Assembly: GCF_932294415.1 (NCBI RefSeq)
Contig: NC_065535.1
Coordinates: 24,144,782 to 24,208,781 of the forward strand
Length of the DNA: 64,000 nt
Source: Quercus robur
Lineage: Eukaryota > Streptophyta > Magnoliopsida > Fagales > Fagaceae
Reading direction: 5' to 3'
Shown here: piece by piece, positions 33,475-46,097 of the stretch
Layout of the letters: every line of letters begins with the position of its first letter
How positions within the stretch are numbered: the stretch's first letter is position 1
Translations under genes and position numbers: made by a program
The notes under the pieces: model-generated
What the model saw: the letters and a program-made list of their open reading frames with translations, nothing else
Databases searched by the model: none
What the model was told of the DNA's origin: nothing

Positions 33475-34485
33475 TGATAAGTCACAAACTGAATGACCCC
33501 TTGTGATAGAAATTAATTAATTAATTAGCTAAGTTATTAATTAATCAATTTATCATGCAAACGCGTGGTAGTACAAACAAATCACCAACAAACTAAATAT
33601 GCAGTAGAAAATAAATAACACGGTGATTTGTTTACGAATTGGGAAAACTTAACGACAAAAACCCCACCGAGTGAATTTTAGGTCACCACTCCCGAAACTC
33701 CACTATTATCACAACAAGCGATTACAAGTAAAGGAATCCAAGTACCTTACCAACCTACAGTTGAACCCTTACCCCAATAACCAATTGGACTTGTTCTGTA
33801 GTGACAGTTCCCCTTTCAGATGCACGACTCCCAGTACGTGACTAACCAATTGCATGGATCCTAGTACACGTCTTCAATCACCAACTAAGAAGGTTGTTGG
33901 TTGCAAAGTTCTTCAGTTCATCCACACAATGAAGATCAAGAAGATGCTTGGCCACAAAACCCTACAGTGCACATACATAGCAATTTCTTCAAGAGAAAGA
34001 GATGAACTAGGGCAAGAACTTCGTCTCTGGCCACAATTTGCTTGAACAAAGTTTGCTCAAAGCTTGTGCAACTTGTGAACACTTTGACGGCCCTTAAACT
34101 GATCCTTTTATATGTCTAGGGTTAGGAGAAAAGAAAGCCCAAAGACACATTCACGGATCTCAAGAAATTTAGATTGGAATTCTAAAAATCTTAAATCTCG
34201 ACAGATAGCTGGTGTTGAGCAGCTGTCGAGCACACCGAATGTAGAACAGCTTCCTTAAGCTCGATAGATGCAGCTGTCGAGCTTTAATGAATTTGCACTC
34301 TGAACTTGTTTTCTTGAACAGATTTGAAGGCTTCAATACTTGATCTTGAAATAAGGTTTCTTGAAGTATTTAAAGACATCCTAAATCTACCCAAATACAA
34401 GTAAAGTGCGTTTTGTCAAAGGATAAACCAATTACATAAAATCATGACATATGTTCTTAACATGTGAAACACATATGTCCTAACA
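33475..34485 (-). repeat. 5' LTR of the copia-type element
   Basis: 1,011 bp, matching 27987-28970 apart from small insertions (for example an extra acatacatagc near 33970) and scattered substitutions. Confidence 0.9.
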
Positions 34486-34990
34486 ACATTAAATGCACCA
34501 CAGCTGCTTTTCTGACCGCATTAATGTGGAGAAAACCCCTGAGCAGTACTGCCTTGGCTGCCGCAACTCACAAAGGACTGAAAGGGGTATTTGATGGGAT
34601 GGGTGCTCAAGTAGGAGTCCAGGTGACCAACAAGTGTAAGGTCCAGATGATTAGAAATAGCCTATATAATGTAAAAAGCTCCTATAGAAAAAAGGAGGAA
34701 AGAGAACGGGAGTATGTAAAAGAACCCTATTGTGGTGATCTGTAATCATAAGTAAAAATTCTAGCCTCCTTGGACAGAAAGTCCTTCAACCATGATAGAT
34801 TTTATTTCGTGTTTATTTACTCCCAAATCCCATGCAAGCCGTTGCTTTAACTCGTTTCAACCTAGAAGCCGTTGCTTGACTCATTCTAACCTAGTTCTTT
34901 GACTCATACTCTACAAAAATTCATTGTATTGGACTCTTTTGGCCAGGATTCCATAAAGTCCGAGCTTGGGCTCCAAATCCAGTCCTTACA
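34486..34990 (+). repeat. 3' LTR of gypsy copy A, right part
   Basis: Resumes with acattaaatgcacca and ends ccagtccttaca before the gaatc duplication. Joined to 27717-27986, and with one acatt removed, it reproduces the 5' LTR. Confidence 0.9.
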
Positions 34991-34995
34991 GAATC

Positions 34996-35285
34996 GTACA
35001 TAAATTAATTAATATATTTTATAATTATTCAAAATAACTATAAATAAATAAAAATATTCAATCAATGTAAATTATAACCACAAAATTTTAAAAATTATAT
35101 CTAATGAAATAAATTTTAGTAAATATAAAAAACTAAACACAACATTCGTGTAGATTATCCAATATCCAAATCATATCGTCCAAAAATCTTAACACAACAT
35201 CACATAAACAAATTTGTTAGCTGAATTATTAAGAAAAGGTTATACATAATTATAAATTGAGACATGCAGATCATCTATCCTAATT

Positions 35286-35328
<43 letters not shown>

Positions 35329-37193
35329 AATAACTAATAATTTTAATTATATAGAAAAGTAAATCCTAGAAGTAAATAAAATAATATCATAATTTATATA
35401 TGATAATTGTTTTATAAAAAAAATCTGTGAACTAAGAAAATCCAAGGCAGATTTCGATCTCCTTTTATCCTTATATTAGAATAGTCTTTTTGATATTTAA
35501 TAATAATAATAAATAAATAAAAAGGTAGTAATAGAAAATATCTATGAGTTTGTGACAAATGGAGTGACGACTCAAGTTGGTGTAGCTGTGTGGGTAGGGA
35601 TTAGAATCGAGTGCAATACCACCCAGTGCAATTATCCCCTCCCCATTCACAAACATTTTTACTTTTTAACTTTAATTTCTTTTACTCTTTTTTTTTTTTT
35701 AACTTTTATTCAAGGGTTAAAATTAGAAGTTGTTTTTTTCAACTCTCAATATCAACCCTTGATAGTTATTGCATTAGATGCAATACCTTACGTAGTGCAC
35801 CTGATCTCAATCCATGTGGGTAGGGGTGTGCCTGACAAGTTAGAAGTGGTCTATTTGCTTTAGGATTTTGTTTTTCTGCTAAACATCTTTTGTTCAACTC
35901 CCTCTGTACCACTTTCTATTCCACAGATAAGAACTTGTCATGTATCCTCTTTTTTAAGCAAATCCTAATTTTATGCTTATTCTTATTTTAGTATGTGTGT
36001 GTGTGCGCGCGCGCGCGCGTGCACGCACATGTGTGTAACCCAACACATCCCCACTGCCACCACCAACCACAGCTTGTGTTACTCTGCCAGCTCTACTAGT
36101 GGAGGTCGACGACATCAAGGCTGCCATTCACAACCGTCCACCGTCGCTTAGGTCTTTGAGAAGATTGAGAGTGGGAGGGAGGGTGGAGATGACACAATAT
36201 TTCAAAGAATGGTACAAAAATCAATTAAAGCTTAAAGATCTAAAACCACAAAACAAGAATTGTCACCAAAGTATTCATCAATCTTCAAGCAACTCGATCT
36301 ACACATTCCAATGTTCAATCAAAATCATTCAAAAACAAAAACGAGAATAGAAGGCAGTTTATGGTAGCATTAATGGCGTTGAATCTAATGAGGTTCATGG
36401 TGGTGGTGGTGGTGATGTGTTGGGTTTTTCTCACCATCCCTCTCCCATTCTTCTCAATGACCTTGGTGGCGATGGATGACCGTGAATTGTGACATTGATG
36501 TTGTCAACTACCTCTACTAGTGGTAGTAGTGGAGTGGTGGTTGATGGTGGCAGTGGAGATGTGTTATGTTATATATTTATTTTTAGGTAACTAAAATAAG
36601 AATAAGTATAGAATTAGAATTTTCTTAAATAAGTGGACATGGGCCAGGTTCTTATTTGTGGAACATAGTAATACAAGGAGAGTGTGACAAAAGATATTGA
36701 TTCTTGTTTTTCTATGAGATATTTTGTTTTATCAGTGAGCCAATTGATTTAATCAACATGTTCCACAGTTTTTAATGGAATGAAACCACATAATTCCTCA
36801 ACACAGTATTCATCTTCAAAACAATTTGTGTTATCTTATGGAACACGATATTTGCAGTTTAACCGATAATACAGTACGGTATTAATAACTATGATTTAAG
36901 GGCCTTTTTGAACACCAATTGTTCATAAATAGGGCTACCAAATTGCCTCCCTTATTTCGTAGAATTGAATTTTAAATACCATGATATCATTTACACCTTT
37001 ACATTCACATAAATTAAATCTAACCATGAATTAAAACCACTAAGGACAGAAAAGGTCAACCATGACCTTCCTTAATAGAGATGAAAGAGAATGGAGGGGT
37101 GGCCTTGCGTGCTGAGAGAGACATGGAATTTAAGTGTTATGGGAATGATCATAATATATGTATAAAAAATAAAATTATAAATAAGATTCTACG
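34996..37193. other. AT-rich spacer with microsatellites
   Basis: No gene recognised. An (at)n tract lies at 35293-35323 and an alternating tg/cg tract at about 35993-36020, which could adopt unusual DNA structure. A stretch rich in ggtggt and tggcgg at 36390-36560 is compositional rather than coding. Confidence 0.5.
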
Positions 37194-37535
37194 AAATGAG
37201 TTGAGCCGATTTAAGCTGAATTGGGATGGCTCATTTTTGGACAATCTGGGTTTGGCTGGTGCCTGTTGGTGTTCCCACAAGTGTTTGATGCAAAGCTATG
37301 GACTTTAAGAGAAGGGATAATAATAGATAGAAATTTGAATCTTGTGATGGTGGAAATTAAAATAGATGCTAAATTTGTGTTTGGACGGATAACGGAAGAG
37401 TATAATAATAATAATTTAGATCATGCTTCTTTTATTTTGGATTGCAAAACCCTTATTAGCCAAAAATTTTAAGTGAAAAGTTGAGAAGTAAACAAATATG
37501 CCGACACTTTAACAAGAAGAGGTCCAACTATTGAT
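37194..37535 (+). pseudogene. LINE RNase H fragment
   Basis: The frame gives RFKLNWDGSFLDNLGLAGACW, then after a frameshift FDAKLWTLREG and NLNLVMVEIKIDAKFV, and finally KYADTLTRRG. These follow the plant LINE RNase H domain (FKLNTDGSS..NPG.AG, ELWAL..GL, E.DA, ANKCADALARRG). The first catalytic aspartate is present, but frameshifts and a stop near 37475 kill it. Confidence 0.7.
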
Positions 37536-37543
37536 AAGGAAAA

Positions 37544-37581
<38 letters not shown>

Positions 37582-38736
37582 AATTTGTGTGCATTTATGT
37601 ATGTTTTTGTTTTAAAAATTAAGTTCAATAAGAATATGGTATAATTTATTTTTATTTTTTATAATTTGTGTGCATTTACCTATGTTTTTGTTTTAAAAAT
37701 TAAGTTCAAAGAAAAAAAGAGTATATATATAATATCACATGTTATATAGAATATACACAACCACACCTAGCCCATTCTAATATCCATTTGAAAATCCAAC
37801 TCAATAGAAAATTTATAGAGATATTATTAGGTGGAGTGAGATATATTATATTTAAAGAATCATATTAATAAGTGACCTTACGACAATTCTAATTAGGTTT
37901 TTTTTTCTTCTTCCATAAAAAGTTTTTAAAAGCAGCTCCTAAACCTTTATAACAATGTATAAAAAATCCACTTATATTCTATGAAATAAAATCCAAATAA
38001 CAAAATCTTAAATCTTTAAGAAAGGAACCTGTATCCGACGACAATTTGGCTTTGTTTCATGACAATTTGGGTTTTTATTTTTGAGGGGCGCTGTAATCTA
38101 AATTCTGTAGGTGTTGGTTCTTTTGATTGTTAATGAAATCCGTTTTTTACCACCAATAATAAAATAAATAAATAAACTATTTCCGACCCATGCCACTCTT
38201 CGAGATGGGAAAAATCCACAGAAAAAAAATTGAGCTCATTCTGATTGGACCAAACTATTGATATCAATTTAAGAACGTAAAAGTTACTTAAAAAAAATCT
38301 CACATCTGCGAATCATTTCCCAACCTGGCTCCATACAAAGTTAAATGCTGGAATATCACATATAACATCAGCCATGCGGTATGAACCCCCTACCAAAACA
38401 AAAAATTTCTCAGGCCATAAAGAGGTGGCGGCAAACAAGGCAACAAAAGATTTGAACCGGGCCACATGGGCGATAAACTGAATTAATCCAAAACTTAAAA
38501 GACACTGAATTTCTTCTATGTAGAAATATCACATATGTAAACTCCCAAAGACATAAAAACAAGTAAAAACAAAACATAGCACACACCACTGGTACGACAC
38601 CCGGCATCCTCAAAATGATACAACCAAAAATATATGATTGTCAATATAAAGCAGATGCCAGCAATTGGAAAAATGGCTCAAGGACTCTCATAAATCTTTT
38701 GATAAGAAACTCTGCCAACAAGAATTCCCCAACAAT
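37536..38736. other. Spacer with (ta)n and a LINE-tail-like segment
   Basis: (ta)n at 37545-37566 is followed by a T run. The segment 38030-38180, ending in aataataaaataaataaataaa, could be the 3' tail of the LINE whose RNase H lies just before it. 38180-38736 probably includes the 3' untranslated region of Ran copy 2. No other gene. Confidence 0.4.
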
Positions 38737-40937
38737 CTACTCAAATGTATCATCATCGTCATCAGGAAGGGGTTGACTAGCTGCTTGCTGCAACTCAGCC
38801 TCATGCCTGCGGAAATCACCGACAGATATACAAAGGTTTAAGATCCAAATTAATTGGAGACTCAAAAGAACTCATACCTAGTATGTAAAACAGAAATTTT
38901 ATAGTTATAAAAGAAGGCTTACTGTTGCTGTGCAGCCAAGTCAATTTGCACTTCTGGGGGAGCCAGAGCAGGAGATTCAACAAAATGCAGATTAGCATCC
39001 CTACACCAACAAGCATATTGCATTATATTACTTAAAATGAACTCTGTAAAACTATAGGTAGGTTTGAAAGTAAAGGGGGGAAATAGCTTCTCTCCATCAG
39101 AAACTACAAGTTTTTACCCTGCTAGTTTCCTGGCAAGGTATAAGAAAGGCTTCTCAAAATTATAATTGCTTTTTGCTGATATCTCGTAGTACTGTAAATT
39201 CTTCTTCCGGTGGAAAGTAACCTGCTTTGCTTTGACCTGCCTGTTCTTCACATCAACCTTGTTCCCACAAAGAACAATTGGAATGTTTTCACACACCCTG
39301 AAAATCAGCAACACATGAAGTGGCAATGAGACCCAACAAAGCCCGAAGAAAGGCACTAAAACCTAACAGGTGAAAAGTTGGCATTTTTAAACATACCTGC
39401 AAAGATCCCTGTGCCATGTTGGAACATTCTTGTATGTCAGCCGGGCAGTAACATCAAACATGATAATTGCACATTGCCCATGGATGCTGCATGATGAACA
39501 TGCTTTTTAATACAATAACCAAAACAGACACATTACATTTGCAAGATTCCAGAATCTGGTGATATTATCGAACACCCAAAAAAAATTTTAAAGGGAAAAA
39601 ATTAAACAATATTTTTATTCAAACACAAAAGCCTTTTAACTCTTGTCGTTCATGAAGTCAAGAATAATAATTAAGGATTAAGACATGGACCTCGGTGATG
39701 GTGCTTTGAGCGGTTGGTAAATTCTCAACTGATCATGGTAAGCATGAAGAAGATTATGCATGCTTTAACTCATATGTGCATGTTAACAGGCAATCGATAC
39801 AAAATTTGAGAAATTCATATTAACATACAAAGCTCATACAAAGCTCACATCAAGTTATATTGAACAATTTAATCAGCAAAAACGCCTCTAGCTTAGCAGG
39901 TTATAATTGCAAACAAAACCAAGAGCACGGTTACAGGATTACCATTCTTCACTTGTAATTCATATGCCTCAAAAGCAAATATTATTGTCAAAAAACAAAG
40001 AAAATTTGCCAAACTAAATTCACAGAATACTCACTAATATCCATCTCTAAGACCTCCAAATTTCTCTTGCCCAGCTGTGTCCCAGCAGTAGAAACGGATT
40101 TTCCCACAGTTAGTGAAAAAGTCCAAAGGATGAACTTCCACACCAATAGTTGCTGTATGTAAAAATGAATTCAAACATCAACAATGAATCAAAACTTAAC
40201 AAAGAAACCAAAACCCACAAACAAATCACTTCAACAATTCTTCTCTTAAAAGAAACTTGAGATAAAGTTCAAGATCATCGAACTTACGTTCATATTTTTT
40301 CTCAAACTCGCCGGTAAGATGCCTTTTCACAAATGTTGTTTTACCTGCAGTGTTCCAACACATTCAATTTCATTTTCACTACGCAAAAAATTAAACAAAA
40401 GATCGATTCGAAAAAATCCAATATGAATTCCCAAAAAAAAAAAAAACTAAAAATCAAAGCCAAATCAATTCATCAGTACCAACCTAACTGCACAAAATGG
40501 AATTGACAAAGAAAACCAAGATAATAATTTGCGATCTTGTTTAAACAAACAGTCCTATAAAATGGTAATAAACCCTTGAAATATAGATGATTAAGGTTTA
40601 ATTTTTTTGTTTCTCCTATCATTACATTTTCTCAGGAACCAAACAGATCTTGAGCGGTAAATCAAATTAATGATGAAAAAAAAATATTACCGGTTCCACC
40701 ATCGCCAACAATAACAAGCTTGAAGCTTGGATACTCTACGGTCTGTTGGTTCGGCAAAGCCTACAAAAAAAAAAAAAAAACCACAAAAACCCAAAAAATC
40801 TGTAAATCTAAAAAAATGCAAAACAGCTAATACATTTGGTTTCTAATATAAAATTAAAAACTAAAACAATTTTTATTTTATTTTTTAAGAGTGGCTTGGA
40901 AAAATATGAAACAAAGAGAAGATCGAAGGCGTACCAT
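38737..40937 (-). CDS. GTP-binding nuclear protein Ran, copy 2 (221 aa, 8 coding exons)
   Basis: Minus-strand exons 40937-40935 (the ATG alone), 40760-40691, 40344-40288, 40152-40035, 39486-39397, 39297-39118, 39000-38923 and 38806-38737. They total 666 bases, with every intron GT-AG and frame preserved. The protein is the standard plant Ran: [16 protein letters not shown] start, P-loop GDGGTGKT (18-25), [13 protein letters not shown] effector loop, [26 protein letters not shown] and the acidic tail DDDDDTFE. It carries GTP/GDP-dependent directionality in nuclear import and export with RCC1 and RanGAP. Exon boundaries match copy 1 from the P-loop codon onward, so the two arose by duplication. 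No lesion was seen; likely the ancestral-type, functional gene. Confidence 0.96.
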
Positions 40938-41030
40938 ATTTGAATTTGTGTTGTTGTTGTTGTGAGTAGTAGGGTGAGTGGCGCAGCTAGGAAATGAGAG
41001 AGAAGGAGCGTTGTGAGATTTTGTGAGGGG

Positions 41031-41040
41031 TTTTATATGT
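41031..41040 (-). promoter_or_regulatory. TATA box of Ran copy 2
   Basis: The minus strand reads ACATATAAAA about 95 bases upstream of the ATG, followed by a C/T-rich and caa-repeat leader. Confidence 0.65.
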
Positions 41041-41298
41041 AAAATGTAATATATATAATAAGAGGAGTTTTTTTGAATGGCCCTAGTGGTAGCTTCAAAC
41101 TGACGCAGCTCTCTGGGCCGTCCGATTTCATTTCGGTCTCTTTCGATGATGTCCGCGTGTAGCCGACCTTATTGAAGAGCTGTTTCTTTTCCTTTTTGTA
41201 ACGGACATTCTGGAGTCTGATCTTTGCATGGATCAAGGCCGAAAAACAGAGCCCAATAGCCAATAGTTTCTCCAAACAACTAATATCATCTTTGCTTA
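41041..41298. other. Upstream region of Ran copy 2
   Basis: No gene. Likely promoter-proximal sequence, ending at the nested MITE pair that starts at 41299. Confidence 0.4.
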
Positions 41299-42064
41299 GA
41301 GCAATCGACAGCAGTGGTACTAAAAAGGTGAATTGGTATTTTTAGCACCTCAAATACCTAAAACTCATATCATTCTGCAGTAGTGGAGTTAGAGCATTCA
41401 CAGCAGTTGTGGCATAATTTATGTCATTTTGCCATAACAAAGGCCTATTTTATTATTTTACCACATCATTTTACAATATCTCATTTATCAGATGTTCTAT
41501 CATTCAATTCTATACATTAAAATAATATTTACAACTCATCAAACACAATCAACAGCCACCACACTGCTGCCAACAACCAACAGCCACCACCACACAACCA
41601 CCATCTTCATCTACAACCCAAAACACAATTCAAAACAAACTCATAGCCCACCAACACCAAATCGGAAGCCCCACCACCACCACCACCACCTTAACCACAA
41701 ACCCTGACAAACCCACCGCCTCCACACCCTCACCTACACCCACTTCCAAACCCAAAACTTTCATAATCCAAGTCAACTCAGACTCCAAACCCACCATCTT
41801 CATCGCTGTCATCGTCATTGCCATCAACCCAGACTCCGACCTCGTCATCACCGTCGTCGACACTGACATTACTCCCAACCACAAAAGCTTCAACAACCAA
41901 CACAATAGACCCATACCCACCCACCGCCGACCCATCCATCGGAACCCATAGCCTAGCCCATCCGAACCCACCCACCTCTGTCGGAACCGAACCCAGCCAA
42001 CACAATCTGAACCCACACACCATCGTCTAAACCCACCCATTGCCCAACCCACCCATCAAACCAC

Positions 42065-42095
<31 letters not shown>

Positions 42096-42450
42096 ATTGC
42101 TAGAGAGAGATCAGCGTGGAAGTGATCATCAATGTTGGCATCGGCATGGAAGAGCAGTGAGGGTTAGGGTTTAAGGGTGAGACTAGCGGAGAGATGAGAG
42201 AGAAAGAGGAATAAAAAAATTATAAAAGCATATGCCACATATGTCCGTACCGTGGCAAATTTGTGAGGATACTATAGCATGTTAAAAATTTTATAAGATT
42301 TGGAACATCTGATAAAAGGGGGTTTTTGGTGTTTAGTGTGCCAAATGTGCCAAATATTTGGCATTTGGCATATTTAGCACATCTAGTGCGGATGCTCTTA
42401 TAGGTAAAAATTTTACCTCTTGTCTGTGCACTATAGCTCCAAAGCTAAAA

Positions 42451-42481
<31 letters not shown>

Positions 42482-43247
42482 TTTTATTTAACTTTTCTCT
42501 CTCTTTTCCATTAAAATATTATCTTTCTCTCTCTCTCCCTTTTACCTCTTCAGCTACGGTGCACAGCCATCTATAGCTGTGCACTGTAGCTCCAAAAAAA
42601 AAAAAAAAAATTATTTAACTTTTCTCTCTCTTTTCCATTAAAATATTATCTGTCTCTCTCTCTTCCTTCTCTATCTTTTCTCTCTTTCTTTTCGGCAGAC
42701 TCAGAGTCTCAACTCTCTCTCTTCCTTCTTTATCTCTTCAGTATCTTTTATCTCTTCTTTTCATGTGATCAGCGATGGCGTGGGTTAGTGGGTCGACGAT
42801 GGCGTGATCGGTGATGGCTGGTCTGGTTCAATGGTGGTCTGGGTTTGATGGTGGGTTTTGTGCCTCTTGGTCTTGTTTCTTCTCTCTCTCGATCAAGCTT
42901 AGATGGTGGGTTTGATGGTGGTTTGGGGTGCTAGTTCAATACTTTTGGTCTGAAAATCAAGCTCAGATTAGTTGGATTTTTGGTAGTGGTTGTGGGTGGT
43001 CTTGGCTTGCTAGTTGTTGTTGGGTGGTTGTTCTTGGTTGACAGTGGTTGTGGATTGTGCCGTTTGTGGTGTTTTTGTGGTAGTAGGATTTATTATTTTA
43101 TTGTAGTAAATATATTATTTTATTGTATTGAAAGTTAAAATAGATCCATTGCTGCTGAATGTTTAGTAAAATAGTAGGTAAAATAGATAAAGTAACTTTT
43201 TGTAGTGTCAAATAACTAAAAAAATAGCTCCATTGCTGTGGATTTTC
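41299..43247. mobile_element. Outer Harbinger-like non-autonomous element
   Basis: The left end gagcaatcgacagcagtgg and the complement of the right end, gaaaatccacagcaatgg, are related inverted repeats. tta flanks both sides (41296-41298 and 43248-43250), the duplication typical of PIF/Harbinger and Tourist elements. The interior beyond the nested element is T/C- and GGTGG-rich and non-coding, with an (at)n tract at 42451-42472. Confidence 0.65.
41392..42397. mobile_element. Inner Harbinger-like element nested in the outer one
   Basis: The left end gagcattcacagcag and the complement of the right end, gagcatccgcactag, are inverted repeats. tta flanks both sides (41389-41391 and 42398-42400). 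The interior is C/A-rich (ccaccacc...), giving long but meaningless open frames, with a poly-A run at 42063-42093. Confidence 0.75.
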
Positions 43248-43250
43248 TTA

Positions 43251-45154
43251 TACTTAAATATAACACAAATTCAAAAACTAGAATTACATCTCCAATTTGA
43301 ATTTTATACCCAAGGTGCTTCAAAAACAATGATGATGTTAACAAGTACCCTTAAGACATTTGTTTAATAGACAATTTTAAGGAAAATTTGATACAATTTG
43401 TATGAAAAATATAAAAAGTTATAAAAAAAAAAAACCAGTTCTTTTTTTTTTTTTCTTATAAAAAATTTCTAAAAATAATTTTAAAATCAATACCTTTAAG
43501 TCATTTGTTAACTTTTTCAAAAAATCATTAAGGAATAGAAAATTTTCATCAGCCTTTAAATCTCATGATGCCTCGTTGGGACTCCTTTAATTGGCATTGT
43601 GTCTTGTCTAGAGAAAGAGAGCTTGAAATTTTTAATTTCCCAACTTGATATATCTTGATTAAACAGTTGAGCCACTACTAAGAAATTGTTATGGCTCTCT
43701 TCCTCTCTAGGCTTTGGGGGGTAATGTATCCAAGCATCATACCAAATAAAAATGTTGCAACCACTTCCAACTTATCATAGGCATACACACTCCTTCAACA
43801 TTAGTTTTTCCTTTTTCCAGACTTTGCCACATCCAAGAGGCATTGGTGTCTGGGTTAATTAGAGCTCTACTTGGCTACTTCTTTATTTGAAATATCACCT
43901 CTATAGGATTGTGCAACTTATATTTACATTAAAGATCAAAATGGAATCCAAAAAGGGGAGAGGGGAGGAATACTCATGTGCTTAGAAGTTTGGAGGAAGA
44001 GAAAAGTATAGGGTAAGGGGGAGGAGAGGAAAGAAGAGGGGAAGGTGAAAGGACAAAGAAGATCTTGGCAACGACATATAGATTTATCACTGTCTACTTA
44101 AGCTATAGGTCATTACCTTAATTGGGTTCACTTGGTTATGAAAAGCTACACAATCATTTCATTTATCCTAGGCATGCTACACGTCGCGTATATTAAAGCG
44201 TAATTACACATCATCACTTGTATCCCGTGATTGGCCACAAGTGGAGTTAGTTAGCATTTCAGATTCTAGGCAGTGACTATGTGTTAGAATTTTTTACTAA
44301 AGTCGTTGCCCCTATTCATTTGTAAATATCTAAATCTTGATTGTGTGCATGCAATTAAGTCTCATTTCCATTAATAACAGATTACATCATTCCCTATTCT
44401 TCTCTACTTTCAAAACTTTGTCATTTCTATTTCTTTCTTTTTCGCGTACTCTATTTTCCAAAACCAAAGAATATGTTAACCCTTCCCCTTAATTGAATGT
44501 TTTAAAATTAAATAGGGGGAAAGAAAATAGATATCTCTTCCCTTTATTTGGATGTTTTAAAAATTAAATATGGCGAGAATAAATAAGAGAAATGGTTATT
44601 TAAATTGACAATTATGACTATATTTTGCTATTAGAGAAATAGATATTAATTGACATCATAAGAACAAAATTGATTATTTAAATTTTTTAATGCAACAGAA
44701 ATTTAAAATGAACGATTTGTAGGGGTAAGACATCCCTCATACCCCCCCTTCCCCAACCCCTACTAATCTTCCTTTAAAAAAAATCCAAATAAGCTTTCAT
44801 TAAATTCTCCCCCATCTCCTTTCCTCTTCTCTCCTCATAAAAACACACTAATAAATTGAATCAAATTTCAAATATTTGATGCGTACTTCTTTTTTTTGGC
44901 CGAGTATTTGATGCGTATATACTTGAATAACATTCATTTTTCTCATTTATTTGGCTAAAGTACATATCACATAAGCACACTCACACTACCATATGGTATT
45001 GTAACAGTAATTACTATATATTACTTTTCCAATTATGCTCTAAACTCACACTAAAACCCACTGCTTCCTTAGAAACAAAATTACTCACTCATATAGTATG
45101 ACTAGAGATCCAACATATCCAAGCCACTAAATATGTGTTTTAACACTAGCCTCC
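43251..45154. other. Spacer, no gene
   Basis: AT-rich with G/A-rich patches (43960-44060). No recognisable protein or RNA gene. The last 150 bases are probably the 3' untranslated region of the DUF642 gene. Confidence 0.5.
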
Positions 45155-46062
45155 TTAGTACATACGCCGTGGGTGACGAACGCTCACCAGCTTCACATCA
45201 TCAAGAACAGGTCCACATAGTGAAGAAAAGTCATCACTCCTCATGGTGTAAAATGTGCTGAAGAACATTATACGTGTTCGAGTAGAAACAGCCACAAACT
45301 TAAGCACAGCACGTTTAAACCCACCTTTTCCCTTTGATTCATAAGGCACTTTGACTGTGTCTCTACCAGCAAATGCCTCAACAATCATGGACCCTTCACA
45401 AGAGTTGCTAGCATCTCCCACAGCAAAAGTGAGAGTGTAGGTTTTTCCAGGAACGGTTCTGACTATTTGTGCAATGGCACTTTCTTTTCCAGCTACAAGT
45501 TCCACAGCTCGTTTTCCTTCGGGTACTGAGAAATGGTTCGAGTCTATGTACTTGACGGCTTTGAGGGATTCAACCATCCAACCGGGTAGTGGGGAGTGAT
45601 CATCCTCAATGTTTGGTGGGATAAGTACACCCCAAGATGTGTTGGGGAACACATACGGTCCTTCTTCGAAACCATAATTCTTCAATAGGTTTGCTACACA
45701 ATTACAACCTCAAAATAAGTTAAGTATCCAATGAATTAAGCATAAATTTGAAGAGTGTTTAACGTTTTTTTTTTTTTTTTTTTGCTATGGAGGTTTAATG
45801 TTAATTCTAAAACCAACAATAAAGTTATCAGAATTTGTGCTTTTTATTTGTTAATAATTAGAGTAAAGTACACTTTCCGAATTTTAGTCCTTTAAGTATT
45901 AAATTGTTGTCATCTTAGCCCTTTATGTTCAATCATGTTTTCATGTTGGCCATGTTTTTCATTTCTATTAATAATCTAATCGTTAAGTGTCTTTTAGATT
46001 CAACTATTTCATGAAATACTAGGTCTAAAATGGTATGAAATGTCTAAATATCATTCTTGTAG

Positions 46063-46097
<35 letters not shown>

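Larger units (their letters stand above)
27987..34485 (-). mobile_element. Non-autonomous copia-type LTR element nested in the gypsy LTR
   Basis: 6,499 bp starting tgatagg and ending cctaaca, flanked by the perfect duplication acatt (27982-27986 and 34486-34490). It reads on the minus strand: 5' LTR 34485-33475, initiator-Met-type primer site, gag remnant, non-coding block with short repeats, a 348-codon ORF, purine tract and 3' LTR 28970-27987. No protease, integrase, RT or RNase H is present. It must depend on another element for movement. Confidence 0.88.
17187..34990 (+). mobile_element. Ty3/gypsy LTR retrotransposon, copy A, with a nested copia insertion
   Basis: Order: 5' LTR (17187-17968), primer-binding site, gag, protease, RT, RNase H, integrase, 81-bp repeat array, antisense accessory gene, 3' LTR (27717-27986 plus 34486-34990). 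The 5-bp duplication gaatc flanks the whole (17182-17186 and 34991-34995). The protease-RT-RNase H-integrase order defines Ty3/gypsy. An antisense ORF before the 3' LTR suggests the Tat-type lineage. Without the nested copia element it is about 11.3 kb. Many stop codons make it non-autonomous now, although the two LTRs are still very similar, so insertion was not ancient. Confidence 0.9.

Noticed and set aside
35993..36020. Functional Z-DNA or regulatory site in the tg/cg tract
   Set aside because: Such microsatellites are common and nothing nearby suggests a function, so it is only noted as a repeat.
41492..42052. Plus- and minus-strand frames of 70-140 codons
   Set aside because: Low-complexity C/A-rich interior of a nested MITE; frames exist on both strands because of composition.
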